From assembly GCA_022315425.1 (NCBI GenBank), contig JAIUPT010000015.1, positions 186,001-250,000 of the forward strand: 64,000 nucleotides of DNA. The letters are read 5' to 3'. A program made the position numbers and the translations under genes. Shown piece after piece: positions 10,640-21,306 of the stretch; position 1 is the first letter of the stretch; each line of letters starts with the position of its first letter. Source of the stretch: Pseudevernia furfuracea (Eukaryota; Ascomycota; Lecanoromycetes; Lecanorales; Parmeliaceae). Below the pieces are notes generated by a model. It saw nothing but the letters and a program-made list of their open reading frames with translations. It did not search any database and was not told where the DNA came from.

Positions 10640-11182
10640 AAAATTCGACGCTCAGTCAGCATCGATAAATCTCTTAAGATTATTAATGATTTCATAGATA
10701 ATATCGTGATTGATTATGTCTTTTAAGTATCGAAGCACACGCTTGACAGCAGCGATATGCTAAAAATTCGAATTTTGATTGTATCGAAAAAGAATAATTA
10801 TAATAAAGCAAATATCAAAACGCGTTTATATTATAACGTATATTATTAATTTCATTATTAACTAATACTCACGAACGACGTTCGAAGTTACTTGATTTAC
10901 TAATTTCTCTTTTAATTGTGTATCAACTATTATTAATATTGACACGAGAACGAAATTCGTTATGTTAAAACGAGCGAGAACTTTCTTTAAATAAGTATTC
11001 TAAATAATTCAAACGCTTCTCTTTGCGCGATTTCTCTGAATTTTTATACTTAAATAATATAAGCATAAATCGAGATCGATTATTGCGAAGCGCTTCTTAA
11101 GTTCTTTCTTGAGATTCGATATAAATTTTGATTTTCGAGAGTTATATATTTGAATATCGTTCATATACACATTAACAATTAG
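10640..11182 (-). pseudogene. Copia pol remnant: RT active site and RNase H
   Basis: On the minus strand 11182-11128 resembles the beta-hairpin around the copia RT catalytic YVDD, here YMND. 10759-10700 resembles the conserved HxxAVKRVLRYLKGT block. 10665-10540 carries DAD-W (W now TGA), a Gly-Tyr-Val-Phe-type strand and an ALSSxEIEYM-like stretch. All departures can be explained by G-to-A or C-to-T. Earlier pol and gag segments (11200-15320) are too degraded for me to place. Confidence 0.75.
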
Positions 11183-14100
11183 ACGTGTTTTCTCATTAAC
11201 AAAGAGTGAGTAATTCGATTCGATATACTTAAAGTCTTTTGATATTAGAAAGTCTCGTAGAGTAACGTATCACTTATGAGAAAATTATTTAAGATTATAT
11301 AGAGCTCTAAGCAAGAGACAAATTATATCTTATTTATTATTCTTATATTTCTTAAGCATTTTCACGTAGATTTCTTTCTTTAATAACTAGTTAAAAAAGA
11401 TTATTATAACGTTTATTTATTTATAGTTTAGATCGTAATAGATCATAATAAAAAATAGCACTTTGAACAATATGAATTTAACAACGAAGACAAATATTTA
11501 ATCGTAGTTGATATCGTAAATTTATTTAAATTCTCGAATTATTTAACGTGTCTTATAAAGTATCGTTTCGTTAAGTCTCTTCTTAATCTTATAAACTCAC
11601 TTGTCGCTAAGAATAAAGACGCTCTTTGATCTCTTGATTAGTCTTTAGATATTTATAATAGCGAAGAACTGTATTTGCTTATTTATAGTCTCACTTTATT
11701 GTTTAATAATAAAGATCGATTATTGCTTCTTTATAAGTCAATGACTTATAGTTATCGACGTTATCGATATCTTGATTTCTTCGCAATTCAGTTATCTTCT
11801 AAACAGCGTTAACGAGATCGAATTTCGACTTAAAGTTATAATGTTAAGAATTCTTATAATCGACGATAGCGAGTTTATAGTATATTCGCTCTGACTGTAA
11901 AGTTGCGTTATATTTGATATGAGCAATAACTCGCTAAGCTCACATCTTGATATCGCTTCATTTTTTATTTAAAAGTATTTTTTAAGAAGAAGCGAAGACA
12001 CGCTTCGATCTCGAAGTATAAGTTACGTCGATACTTAAATCTAAGTGTATATTTAGAGCGTTTTAAGATATCTAATCATCGTTATCTTTCGAAAATTCTT
12101 CTTTCGATACTATTATTTCTCTTATAGCTTTGAGATCTTCGATAACATTTAAAGCATTATTAAGAACGTCTTATATATGTTATAAGCTGAAGTCTTCTTA
12201 AAAATCGTCGTTGAAGTCGTATAATATATAATAATACTTAGAATTATCACTCTCTATATCGAGTATATTATCGTCGTCGTTAGTAACTTTAACTAATCAA
12301 TAGCTCGTGTCTTATACGACTAAAGTCATTAAACGAGTTTCGTCAAAATCAACGTATAACGATCTTTCGACTTTTCTACTAACTGAGTTTTATACTTTAA
12401 ATATAAATATATTGTTATAGTCTATCAAGTAGCATTTTTTATTACGCTCGTCGAGTTTCTTACGTTTTTTTTTAAATATGTGAATTTAGATTACGTAGTT
12501 AATAATTCTCATATATTCGAGAAATGATTATTCGTTAATTTATATCATAAGAAATCATATCGTGTATTTTAATTATTGAACTTCGATTCTTCTGATAGAT
12601 CTTAATGTGAAGAAATTCGAATTAGAGATAACGTGTTAATTTCGAATCGAATAACATAGCTCTCACGTCGTTTATAACGACGCGATTTTAAACTTCGTTA
12701 AGTTTATTCTACTCTGAAGTATAGATCACGATAAACTTTATTATAATTTTTAAGTTCTTAAGTAAGATCTTAAAGTCGTCGTTAATGAACTTAATATTAT
12801 TGTTAATATGTATTATCTTGAATTTATATTTTAACTCGTTTTTTATTTGAGTTTTTTAGTCACGATAGAATTTGAACGTCTCGTTTTTATGCTTATACGT
12901 GAAGTATTAGATTCGAAGAGTCGCTTAATTCGTTAAAAGCATATAGTATTTGACTTCATTGATCGATAATACGTTAAATAATTCTCTTAAGTCGATATGA
13001 ACTTTATCGAGTTTTTTTAAATATCTCTCGCTATTATCTTCTTGAGATCTTACGAGACGACTTTATCTTAAAACACGTCTCATAAATAGACTTAATTCGA
13101 GATTTTTATGTTAAGATAATGCTCTTACTTATATTAACGAGTCTCTTAAGATCTATCTCGTTTAGATATTTTATTTAACGATATTATAGTTTCACTGCGT
13201 TTTCGTTAAACATTAAAATGATAAATAGTACTCTCGTATTCTTTTAAATTAGAACGACAATTTTGATCGTAGACTGAGACATATTCAGTATATAGATGTT
13301 TCGAGTCTTTGATATACTTTTTATAAGTATATTATTTTTTAAAATATAATAATCATTATCGAGAAAGACGATTTCAAATTTCTTTTTAATGATCTAACTA
13401 ATTGAAAATAGCTCGCATATAAAGTCTGATACATATAACACGTTCTTAACACGAACTATGTTACTAATTTTATTCTTTAATAGTTATTTTGTTTCGATTA
13501 TATTATATTCTTAAGTTCAGATAGTAACTTCGTTGACAATAATTACTTCTTCACGATAGAATCGATACTTAATAAACTCGTTTATATCAAAGAATATATA
13601 ATTAATATACTCTAAGTCGATTATTTAGTCTCGTAACGTCGTGAAATCACTATTTAACGCTGCGAAGTATATACGAAAATATAAGAACGTCTCATATGAA
13701 AGTTAATCAATTATTTCAAAATCGATAACTTCGAGCTAAGAGATAAGCTTTTTCTTTATTTCTCGACTTGTCTCGTCGTAAAAGTTTGACGTAGACTAAA
13801 GCTAAGACGTGAAGTACGCGCTTAATGTCTTCACTATGATTTCTTTCTCTTGATATTCGACATCGAGAAGTGCTCTCAAAGAGAAAAACAATCGTATACT
13901 TACGTATTTAATAAAGTTTAATATATGCGTAAGCTAAATTATTAATTCTTCTTGCGATGTCTTTAATGTAGATTTTCTCTCTTATTTTTCTATCAATTAA
14001 AATAAAAACTAATCGAGAGTCTTTATAATCGACTTCTTCGATATATTCTCGTTATAGAATTTCGATATAATCGCGTTAAACGAGAAGTCTCAGATCTTAT

Positions 14101-15322
14101 TCTCTTCGTCTGTCACGATCTCTTAATCAATAATCAAGTAAGTTATTGTCGAAATATAAGTACTGTGATTATCTTCGAAATCGTCTAATCGTTCACGTTC
14201 TTTGACGATATTCGTCTTGATCTTAGTCTTCTTAAAGACGTCACGAAATCTATTTAATATACGATTCTTCTAAAGAATTCAGTAGTCGTATAATTAGTGT
14301 AGTCTCTTATTATTATTCTTATTAAAATAACATTTAAGACACTTCGAAGAGTCGTTATCGCTCTTATAATTAGTACTATTCGAGTTCTTTGAGATGAGTT
14401 AAGTGATGTTATTATTTTTATTCTCGCGATCTCTCGTTAAGTCTCGATTACGATTATTATTATTTTTATTAGAGATCTTCTTCTCGTTCTTTTTCTATTT
14501 GAAACGCTTTATAACGACGATTATAACTTGTTCTTTAATGTCTCTCTTTAGAAGATACTCTTTCTTATAAAGAAGTATAACAATTTTATTAAAGTCGAGC
14601 ACTTCGTTCAACGACGTAATGATACAATATACGAAATTCTTATACTTGATGTTAAGATTGTTCAGTAGCAATGAGACGAGTATTCACTTGTTTATTCTAA
14701 TTCTTATTCGACTAAGATTCTTCGACTTTGCTCATATATTAACAACGTACGTCTTCATAAAGTTATCGCTGCTTGTTATTAATGTTATTTATAATTCTTA
14801 TAACTTAATGAATCGAATAACGAAATCTAAGTCGAAATAATTATTCTTTAACTTGATTCATTGATTTATGATAATCTTATCGTTCTTAATAACTTCGATT
14901 GATTTATCTTTATACATAAAGTAAATCAACTTAGATGCTTAATTGTTCGTCTGCTTTTAGAACTTCAATTGAGTCTAATAGATCGTTATCTAAGCAATCG
15001 TAGATACTAATATAATTAATAGATTTATTAAAAAGTTCTTATTTATATTCTAAACGACGTCTCATAAATTCGAGTATATCAGTGCACTCTTCATCTTTTT
15101 AACTCATAACTGATAGTTTTATTTATTCTTTAGCTTTGAGAAATTTCATATCTACGTCAATGCAGTATAAGATAATTAAGTAATTATTTTAAATTAACTA
15201 TGTGATGTGATGTTATAATAACACTATTATTATAACATCGACTCTCTCACAGACGATAAGAATAACAGATTAATTTTTCTACTATGTAAAGATCTAAATA
15301 ACGAAAATTCGAGCTCATAATC

Positions 15323-15516
15323 TATTAAAATATATATAACTATAAGATCTTATATTAAGTGACTAATAAAATAACTCTATTATATAACTATATAGAATAT
15401 ATATAGTAAATAAGAAAGAAGAGAAGAAGAAGAATAGATAAGAGTCGCTCACTAGCGCCACGCTAAAAAGTACGCTAGTACGGGCGGAACGACCTATAAT
15501 TGACTGAATTTCATTA
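15323..15516 (-). repeat. Copia 5' LTR with adjacent half-tRNA-Met-like primer site
   Basis: It matches 9945-10138. On the minus strand it is the upstream LTR, followed two bases later by TTATGAGC (15320-15313), the complement of an initiator tRNA-Met anticodon loop. Confidence 0.82.
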
Positions 15517-15929
15517 CTAGTCGACGATTATAGTACATTTGAACTAATGTCTCGAGGAAGCTTGACATAGAAGACTATATTCTAAAACACTCTGATCTTT
15601 TATTACACGTTCAGAACGTCTTTAGTATACGCGTAGCCTCGCGATATACTCGCAAAGACATTTAGTTTAAGAAAATAATAGTTATACTTCATATAATTCG
15701 CGTATAAGTGAATAGACTGTTAGATACTCGCTTAATACTTCACTATAACAACGAGAACTTCGTTTATAAACTTCGAAAGTTCTTTATTCGTGAACCTGCG
15801 ATAATATCGCTTCGAACGATAGCTATATTGATAGTTAGTTACGATATTCTTCTAATCCCTATATGAATTCCGATCAAGACAAACGAGCTGGCGAATAATC
15901 TTTCTCGTTTTCGATATTAAAAAATTGCT
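15517..15929 (+). pseudogene. RNase H remnant continuing the interrupted RT gene
   Basis: Starting at 15522 in the same phase that ended at 9944, the sequence reads YI-stop-TN, KLDIEDYILKHSDLL, LILHYNNENFVYKLRK, SYDILLIPI-stop-IPIKTNELANNLSRF. These match RNase H landmarks of DIRS/Ngaro-class elements (TDASGxxGIGGY, HCDNxAxVxGLxK, WIPTxxNELADxLSRF) with RIP-type substitutions. Removing the copia element and one target copy joins RT and RNase H without a frame change. Confidence 0.75.
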
Positions 15930-16021
15930 GACAAATATTTATAGCTGAATCACCTATCGAGATATCGATCTATCACTTCGTCTCGCTAGGGCGAGACTCA
16001 TCGCGATAATAATACAATTAG

Positions 16022-16960
16022 ATCTCGATGCCGCGAGACCTCGCTCGTCTTCTCTGATGGGAATTGACACGAAACACTCGTCGAATCTATTCGACGTCAA
16101 TTAAGTTCTACAACACTCACTGTGCGATGAATCGCATTCAATTCTTCTTTTCGACGATCTTTCTCTCGTTAAGAACCTAGATAACGACTCTAAGTATCAG
16201 ACGGGTCAAGACGAAGTTCATTAAGACATATCTAATCGATGTTAGATTAACTTAGTTAGATATGAAATTTGAGAACTTAATAGTCTTTCATAATACATAA
16301 CTAAAGAGAGTCGTAGACGATACTCGTCGTTTATAAGACGAAGACGAAACTCGAGAAAGATATTTAATTACGAAGAATATTCTTTTACGACTTCTAAAAT
16401 GCTTTTATAAGATTATTAAGCATAATATAACGATATAGATAGTATTCTATCTCGTCTTTATAATCTTTCTTAGAGTGAGCGAGTTTATATACGAGTCAAA
16501 AGATCTTCGCGACGAGAACTTCGATAATTGATTTCTAACACGTCGTCACGTAAGGCTGTACAAAGATCATCTCGAATTGACGTTGTCAGCATTCGAGACG
16601 AATCCCTTCAGACAAGACGTTACGTTATTCGTATCAGATACGAACGACGAGATATGTGTCGTGCGTGCATTGAGATATCTGTTCAATAAGTAATCGATAT
16701 CGCTATTCTCGCCCCTCTTCGCAGTCGACGAGAACTTTATTAGAAGAACGATCACTCACAATCTACGTCTAGCGTTGAGGTTCAGCGATCTTTCAGATCA
16801 CTACTTCGATTATTTCTTTCGCCGAGGGGCAGCTATCACTGCGAGGTTAGCAGATCTAAGCGAAGACGAAATCAAGCTGTTAGACAGATAGAAATCGAAC
16901 TCCTATCGTCTCTACATCAAGACTCACTTTAATAATCGACGTCGACGACGATAAGATGTT
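16022..16960 (+). pseudogene. Tyrosine recombinase remnant
   Basis: Frame beginning at 16022 reads through about 310 codons with a handful of stops. Recognisable blocks are KTKFIKTYLIDVR, FYLVFIIFLRVSEF, HVRLYKDHLELTLSA, DEICVVRALRYLF, the HxxR box now YFFRRGAAI (16811-16837, His and Ser to Tyr and Phe) and EDEIKLLDR-stop-KSNSYRLYI with the nucleophile Tyr candidates at 16904 and 16913. The stop stands for Trp in the usual GRW motif. This is a XerD-like mobile-element tyrosine recombinase. Following RT and RNase H on the same strand, it fits a DIRS/Ngaro-type element rather than a Crypton, although the recombinase alone could not decide. Confidence 0.8.
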
Positions 16961-18068
16961 ACGACGACGAATATTCACATCACATTAAAATAGATTTTAG
17001 ATTCACACGATTTAGACGATTTTTTCGCGAGAGTGATACGCGTATTAGTCTCGCGATGATTCGCATATATTTTATATATGTCGTCGCATTATATAACAAC
17101 TTAATATAATTAAAAGACAGCTTAAGAAAAATTACGCAAAGTTACGAACTATGCGAATTATATGAACTGTAAGTATTAGTTACTAAACTAACGAAACTAA
17201 CGAAAAGAGTTAAATATAGACAAAGACTATTAAATAGATTAAATCGTATTTATCGTACGAATTCGACGAAAATCGTACGAAAAAGAACTTTTTAAATTTA
17301 ACGATATCGACTCTAATAGATTTAAAGATATCTCTTATAAGATACTATATAATCTATTATATAGTCTAATCGATAAGAGCGTTAAATTAATACTCGAAAG
17401 TAATAAAGTCTTAAAGCTATTAAACTTAAATAATAACGTTATAAGAGACTATAACGAAAGTTAACTTAATAAAATTAACTTTCGATAATAGAGATTCGAA
17501 AGATTAATATTCGTAAAATTACACGAGAATTCTAATCTTTAGAAATTCGAGTCTCGATATGAGATTAATAAATTGATTTTAATAAAGAACTCTATTAATT
17601 GTTAATAGTAAATCGATTAAATAATAACTACTATTATATAAATATTATTATTAATATATATAATATTATAAGATAGAGCTAAGCTAAGATATTTTAAACT
17701 TATATATATAGTTAATCAAAAAATCGATTATTTTACGCTTTTTAATTAGACTCGCTTTATTAGCTCGTTCAATCTCTCGAGCGCTCTTATCAAAAATTTA
17801 TATCTATAAGTCTTATACTTAAAATTACTTTTTACTTTTTTATTACTTTTTTAAATTTTTTTTTTAAATTATAAAGACTTAATTACGCTATTTAAAGAAT
17901 TAAGAATTCTTAAAATCGATTTTATAATTATTTCTTTTTATAAAATTCTTAACGAGAGATTTTTAAACGATTTCGATAGTTTTTTTTTTTTTTTTTAGTC
18001 GAGAGTAAACAAGTTATAAAATCGTAGATTTTAGACATGTATAAAAGAATAATTACGTATATACGAAG
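16961..18068. other. AT-rich remnant sequence without assignable genes
   Basis: RIP-like AT-rich DNA downstream of the recombinase. I could not identify the terminal repeats expected for the retroelement, nor any coding remnant. Confidence 0.6.
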
Positions 18069-18334
18069 CTTATAACTACTTACGTTAAAATTCTCGTAGT
18101 TGATTCTCTATTTCGTATTATTTATATATATAATATAACGTTATTATACGTTATAAAAGATACTTAAGTTTGAGATTCTTTATTTATTTATTTAAAATTC
18201 TTAATAAGAAGTATAATTTTTTAATAAATAATATAAGTTTTTTCTTATATAACGTATAATATTATTACGTTTTATATATAAGTAATACGAAATAAAAAAT
18301 CAATTACGAGAATTTTAACGTAAGTAATTATAAA
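18069..18334. repeat. Long imperfect palindrome (MITE-like)
   Basis: The arm at 18069-18165 (cttataactacttacgtt, aaaattctcgtagttgatt, tatttcgtattatttatat) pairs with 18240-18334 (atataagtaatacgaaata, aatcaattacgagaatttt, aacgtaagtaattataaac). Arm differences are mostly transitions. About 75 bp separate the arms. Target duplication is unclear because the flanks are low-complexity AT. Confidence 0.7.
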
Positions 18335-18600
18335 CTTTAAATATATATAATTATTATTATATACGTGCTCAAAGTTTAAATTATTAGATTCTTATTTACT
18401 TTTTTTAATCTTATTTCGAAAATTTTAAAAATTTAATAGATTTTAAACTTCGTTACGTATAATTAATAATAACGTTATATATTATATGTCAAGTTAATAT
18501 CTAAGAGTATCAAATATGCTCTTTCGATTATAACTTATTAGACGATTAAAACAGATATAATTGTCGTTTTATAAGAGGATTCTTAATATTTCGCTCCCCG

Positions 18601-19036
18601 ACGCAAAAAAAAAAAAAAACTGTCAAGGTCGAGAAATCTCCCGCCAAGGGTTTTGCAAAAAGGAGTATTATCAAATTCTAAGTTGAACATTTTTCACCCT
18701 TGAGAGACCTCGAAGCAAATCTTCTCGAGGATGCGCGGCCGAGAAAACAAACCCCGGAATTCAAGAACACGTTTCACGAATTTAATTCGTGGGCCTATAC
18801 TTGTCACTATTATAATAACACAATGAAAGCATGAAAACGTAGTTCTCATATAATAGTATAGTGATTTGATGATGAAGAAAGCTCTGGAGAAACCTGCTAT
18901 TAAGTACATGAATGTCAAGGAATGCCAAGCAACCACTCTCCGCCTTCCCAGTGCTACCACGCCTTCCCAGTGCTACCACGCCTTCCCAGGTAAAGCATTC
19001 ACCGTAACAGACGATTTTTGAGAGTAGGCTGAATTC
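18601..19036. other. Intergenic region with 19-bp tandem repeat
   Basis: The unit cgccttcccagtgctacca occurs at 18941-18959 and 18960-18978 and partially at 18979-18989. Small minus-strand ORFs here resemble nothing known and are not called as genes. Confidence 0.6.
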
Positions 19037-21070
19037 TTAGAATGCGGCACTAGTGAGGGAGTGCCCACGAGACCTTCGCTTTGAAGGCGACATATTTACA
19101 AGAGCCTTGTTAAAGGCCTCATGTAACTTGCGTCTTTTCGAAGTCACCTCTGGTACTTGCACCAACATATCCTTTTGCTCCTCCAGGTCCGCCTCTAGAA
19201 TTCTAGCTAGGGAATCTAACTTTTCGACAACCTGAAGTTGAGTGGAGTCCGCAGCGTGAAATGCTGCTACCAGATAATGATGCCCTTTGTAGAAGAACAT
19301 CCCCTGGAGAGCGGTGGGTCTAGGAAAGATGATACGGCGGTCGAAGATGGCTCTCTCAATCCATCCGTACTTATCGGCACCAACGCGATCAGACATATGC
19401 CTGGCATCGAATTGGAGACATTCCTTCCCGTCAGGCTGGGCAAGATCCATCATCTCAATGTATTTATCAGCAGCTGACTGCTGCCTCAAGCGATATTCAA
19501 TCGCTCTGCTAGCTTCCTCGATCTGATCTTCCGCAGTCACGCGTCCTGACATGATGCCATAGATCAAGTTGTGCAGAGCTCCGTCATTCCCGGTATCATC
19601 ATGGCCTTGATAACTGTCCAGATATGTTTGGCCTTGCGAACAAACCACACTTGCTAGACCCTCCACGCCCCCACCGTATAGCGCACTGGTTTTTCTGGTT
19701 CCAGACGCACCAGTTGACTCCACTTTCTGTCCTTTGATGAAGTACTTGTCGCGATCTTCCGGGTGTTCATTAACGTGAGCAACGCATTCCGCCCTGAATG
19801 CAAGATATTCCGCCTTTTCGGCATCTGTAATATAGGGATTTCTGTTCTCCGGATCCCCTGGGTGTAAAAGTCTGTCTCGCCCCCAATCTTCGAGTTTTTC
19901 CCATCGAGATTCAAACGCTGCAAGGGGGATGCCGGTTCTTTTTCGCCAGTGCATAGCCCATTCATCATCCTGTGCCCCAAAAGTCATCTTGTGCTCGTAC
20001 CCTCTTCTATCGAGATTGGTGAGAAGGTTGTGGTAGATACTCCGCGCAAATTCCGCATAGCTCTTACTTCGTTGCTCTGAGATTTCTTGACCTTGCTCTT
20101 TATTGTCGTCATCGTCGTCATTGTCGTCATCGTCGTCATTGTCGTCATCGTCGTCATTTTCGTCATCGTCGTCATTGTCGGCTTCCTCGGCTAGCTCTGG
20201 AATGTCCCGAGTAAGTCGATGAATCATAGCCGTTGCGAACATGGATCCTGAAGCTCGACTACACGAAGCCGAGTAACGCCATGATCTACTGGGTTCATCA
20301 GGTCCAGCAGCTGTGAGTGTTGTCATATTGATGTCTGGATGGCAGGTCCACCCTCCAGAGAAGCAATGTGTTGCTAGGACTGTGATGTTGACTTTGAATT
20401 TCTTCAAAGCCGCCTTGAAATCCTCGATCGTAAGAGTTGGCTGTTTGCCCTTTTGAAATGATTTTTCGCCGATCAGGATGCCATTTAGGTCTTTGTCTCC
20501 GTGGCCAAACATCAGAATAAGGACATCTTCGCCGGCCTTTTCCGCATCCCTGGCTTCTGCGGTGATCTTTTGCGTCAATTTGTATTTGAGCTGTCCTGGA
20601 GTGACCCGAGTCAAAGACTGTTGCGCGTTTGCCAATATATCAGCGTCTAGCACCACCTTCCTTTCAGTATGGGGATCTCCGTGCAAGTATCTTTCGTGAG
20701 TTTGAATTAACTGCTCTAGATCGAGACAATGAAGCCATGTCTGGGATATGGTCATGCCGTGCAGCAGATGCCAAAAGGCAAAGAAATCACTTAGAAACCA
20801 CCCATCGCATTGTGGCGTTGCTCCTCCCTGTAAGATTCCCAGAACCGCAATGATTCGGGTCCTCTTTCCAACATCTGGGGGGGAATGCATGGTGAAAGTT
20901 TCAAGATTTGGGAGATTTTTGGCTTTATCATGAACTCTGCCCCCAAAAGACGACAATGATTGAATGCTCGTACTCTCTATTGCTCTTGCAAGGTCTCTCG
21001 CTTTGTTCTCATCGAAATCTTTTGTACGATAATTGAAGTCTTGCCACGATCTCACGTTTGGCGATCCCAT
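19037..21070 (-). CDS. Caspase-fold (clan CD, C13-like) cysteine peptidase-like protein
   Basis: Single-exon ORF of 677 aa from ATG 21070. Residues 182-191 (EDVLILMFGHG) and 230-241 (TVLATHCFSGGW) form the strand-His-Gly and strand-His-Cys pattern of clan CD peptidases (caspases, legumain, gingipain), giving a probable dyad His190-Cys236. A second small-residue strand (about 252-277) is followed by an acidic tract of Asp/Asn/Glu at about 296-323, encoded by an 18-bp GTC/ATC-type repeat at 20104-20178 (plus strand). The C-terminal half (330-677) has no domain I recognise; it ends in a basic KRRSRGHS stretch. No signal peptide. Activity and substrate are unknown. It is the first intact gene beside the RIP block. 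A role in regulated cell death is possible for this fold but is only inference. Confidence 0.7.
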   Translation of the reverse strand: MGSPNVRSWQDFNYRTKDFDENKARDLARAIESTSIQSLSSFGGRVHDKAKNLPNLETFTMHSPPDVGKRTRIIAVLGILQGGATPQCDGWFLSDFFAFWHLLHGMTISQTWLHCLDLEQLIQTHERYLHGDPHTERKVVLDADILANAQQSLTRVTPGQLKYKLTQKITAEARDAEKAGEDVLILMFGHGDKDLNGILIGEKSFQKGKQPTLTIEDFKAALKKFKVNITVLATHCFSGGWTCHPDINMTTLTAAGPDEPSRSWRYSASCSRASGSMFATAMIHRLTRDIPELAEEADNDDDDENDDDDDNDDDDDNDDDDDNKEQGQEISEQRSKSYAEFARSIYHNLLTNLDRRGYEHKMTFGAQDDEWAMHWRKRTGIPLAAFESRWEKLEDWGRDRLLHPGDPENRNPYITDAEKAEYLAFRAECVAHVNEHPEDRDKYFIKGQKVESTGASGTRKTSALYGGGVEGLASVVCSQGQTYLDSYQGHDDTGNDGALHNLIYGIMSGRVTAEDQIEEASRAIEYRLRQQSAADKYIEMMDLAQPDGKECLQFDARHMSDRVGADKYGWIERAIFDRRIIFPRPTALQGMFFYKGHHYLVAAFHAADSTQLQVVEKLDSLARILEADLEEQKDMLVQVPEVTSKRRKLHEAFNKALVNMSPSKRRSRGHSLTSAAF

Positions 21071-21306
21071 TATGTTCGAAGAGTGTTGATAGGAAAGTGA
21101 ACTTTTCTAAGATCTATTGCCGAAGAGTTGTTTCTCGTATAAAGGTACCGATTGAAGAGTAAAGAGAAGGGGTTGGAGAGGGCGATTAGATTAGAAGTGA
21201 GTTATGATAAGCTAAGCAGGGTCGGGTAGCGTGGTTAGATTGAGTGAGTTTGCGTAACTTCACTACGGATAGTTTCTCTTTTCACAATCTCCTTACTTAT
21301 TAAATA

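Larger units (their letters stand above)
9945..15516 (-). mobile_element. RIP-decayed Ty1/copia retrotransposon inserted in the RT-RNase H gene
   Basis: 194-bp LTRs at 9945-10138 and 15323-15516 match and differ by transitions; each has one RIP-altered end (TG or CA to TA). They are flanked by ttagt (9940-9944) and ctagt (15517-15521), a 5-bp target duplication with one C-to-T change. The coding strand is minus. At 10759-10700 it reads HIAAVKRVLRYLK, at 10665-10640 DAD-stop-A (Trp to stop) and at 11182-11128 LIVNVYMNDIQIY, i.e. the copia RNase H region and the RT YVDD box altered to YMND. Next to the upstream LTR, 15313-15320 is gctcataa, equal to the anticodon loop of initiator tRNA-Met, fitting the half-tRNA primer site used by copia elements. 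No open reading frame survives. Confidence 0.85.
5361..18600. other. RIP-mutated AT-rich block
   Basis: About 13 kb of strongly AT-rich sequence dense in TpA and with stops in every frame; no intact gene. Homologous pairs within it (LTRs 9945/15323, twin repeats 7825/7955) differ by transitions, and recognisable protein remnants carry Trp-to-stop and Gln-to-stop changes. Both are expected from RIP acting on C:G pairs. 5361-7824 and 8051-9420 hold nothing I can assign, including short ORFs such as 6454-6840 that resemble no family. The block ends near 18600 at a poly-A run, after which base composition is normal. Confidence 0.85.

Noticed and set aside
14619..14840. 73-codon plus-strand ORF inside the copia element
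   Set aside because: The copia coding strand is minus; this is a chance frame in degraded sequence.
16567..16755. 62-codon minus-strand ORF
   Set aside because: Antisense to the recombinase remnant, which shows clear family motifs on the plus strand.
16022..16960. Calling the recombinase a Crypton
   Set aside because: RT and RNase H remnants lie upstream on the same strand in the order expected of DIRS/Ngaro elements, so a stand-alone DNA transposon is the less likely reading.
18694..18960. 88-codon minus-strand ORF near the block edge
   Set aside because: No homology recognised, overlaps a tandem repeat and has no supporting context.
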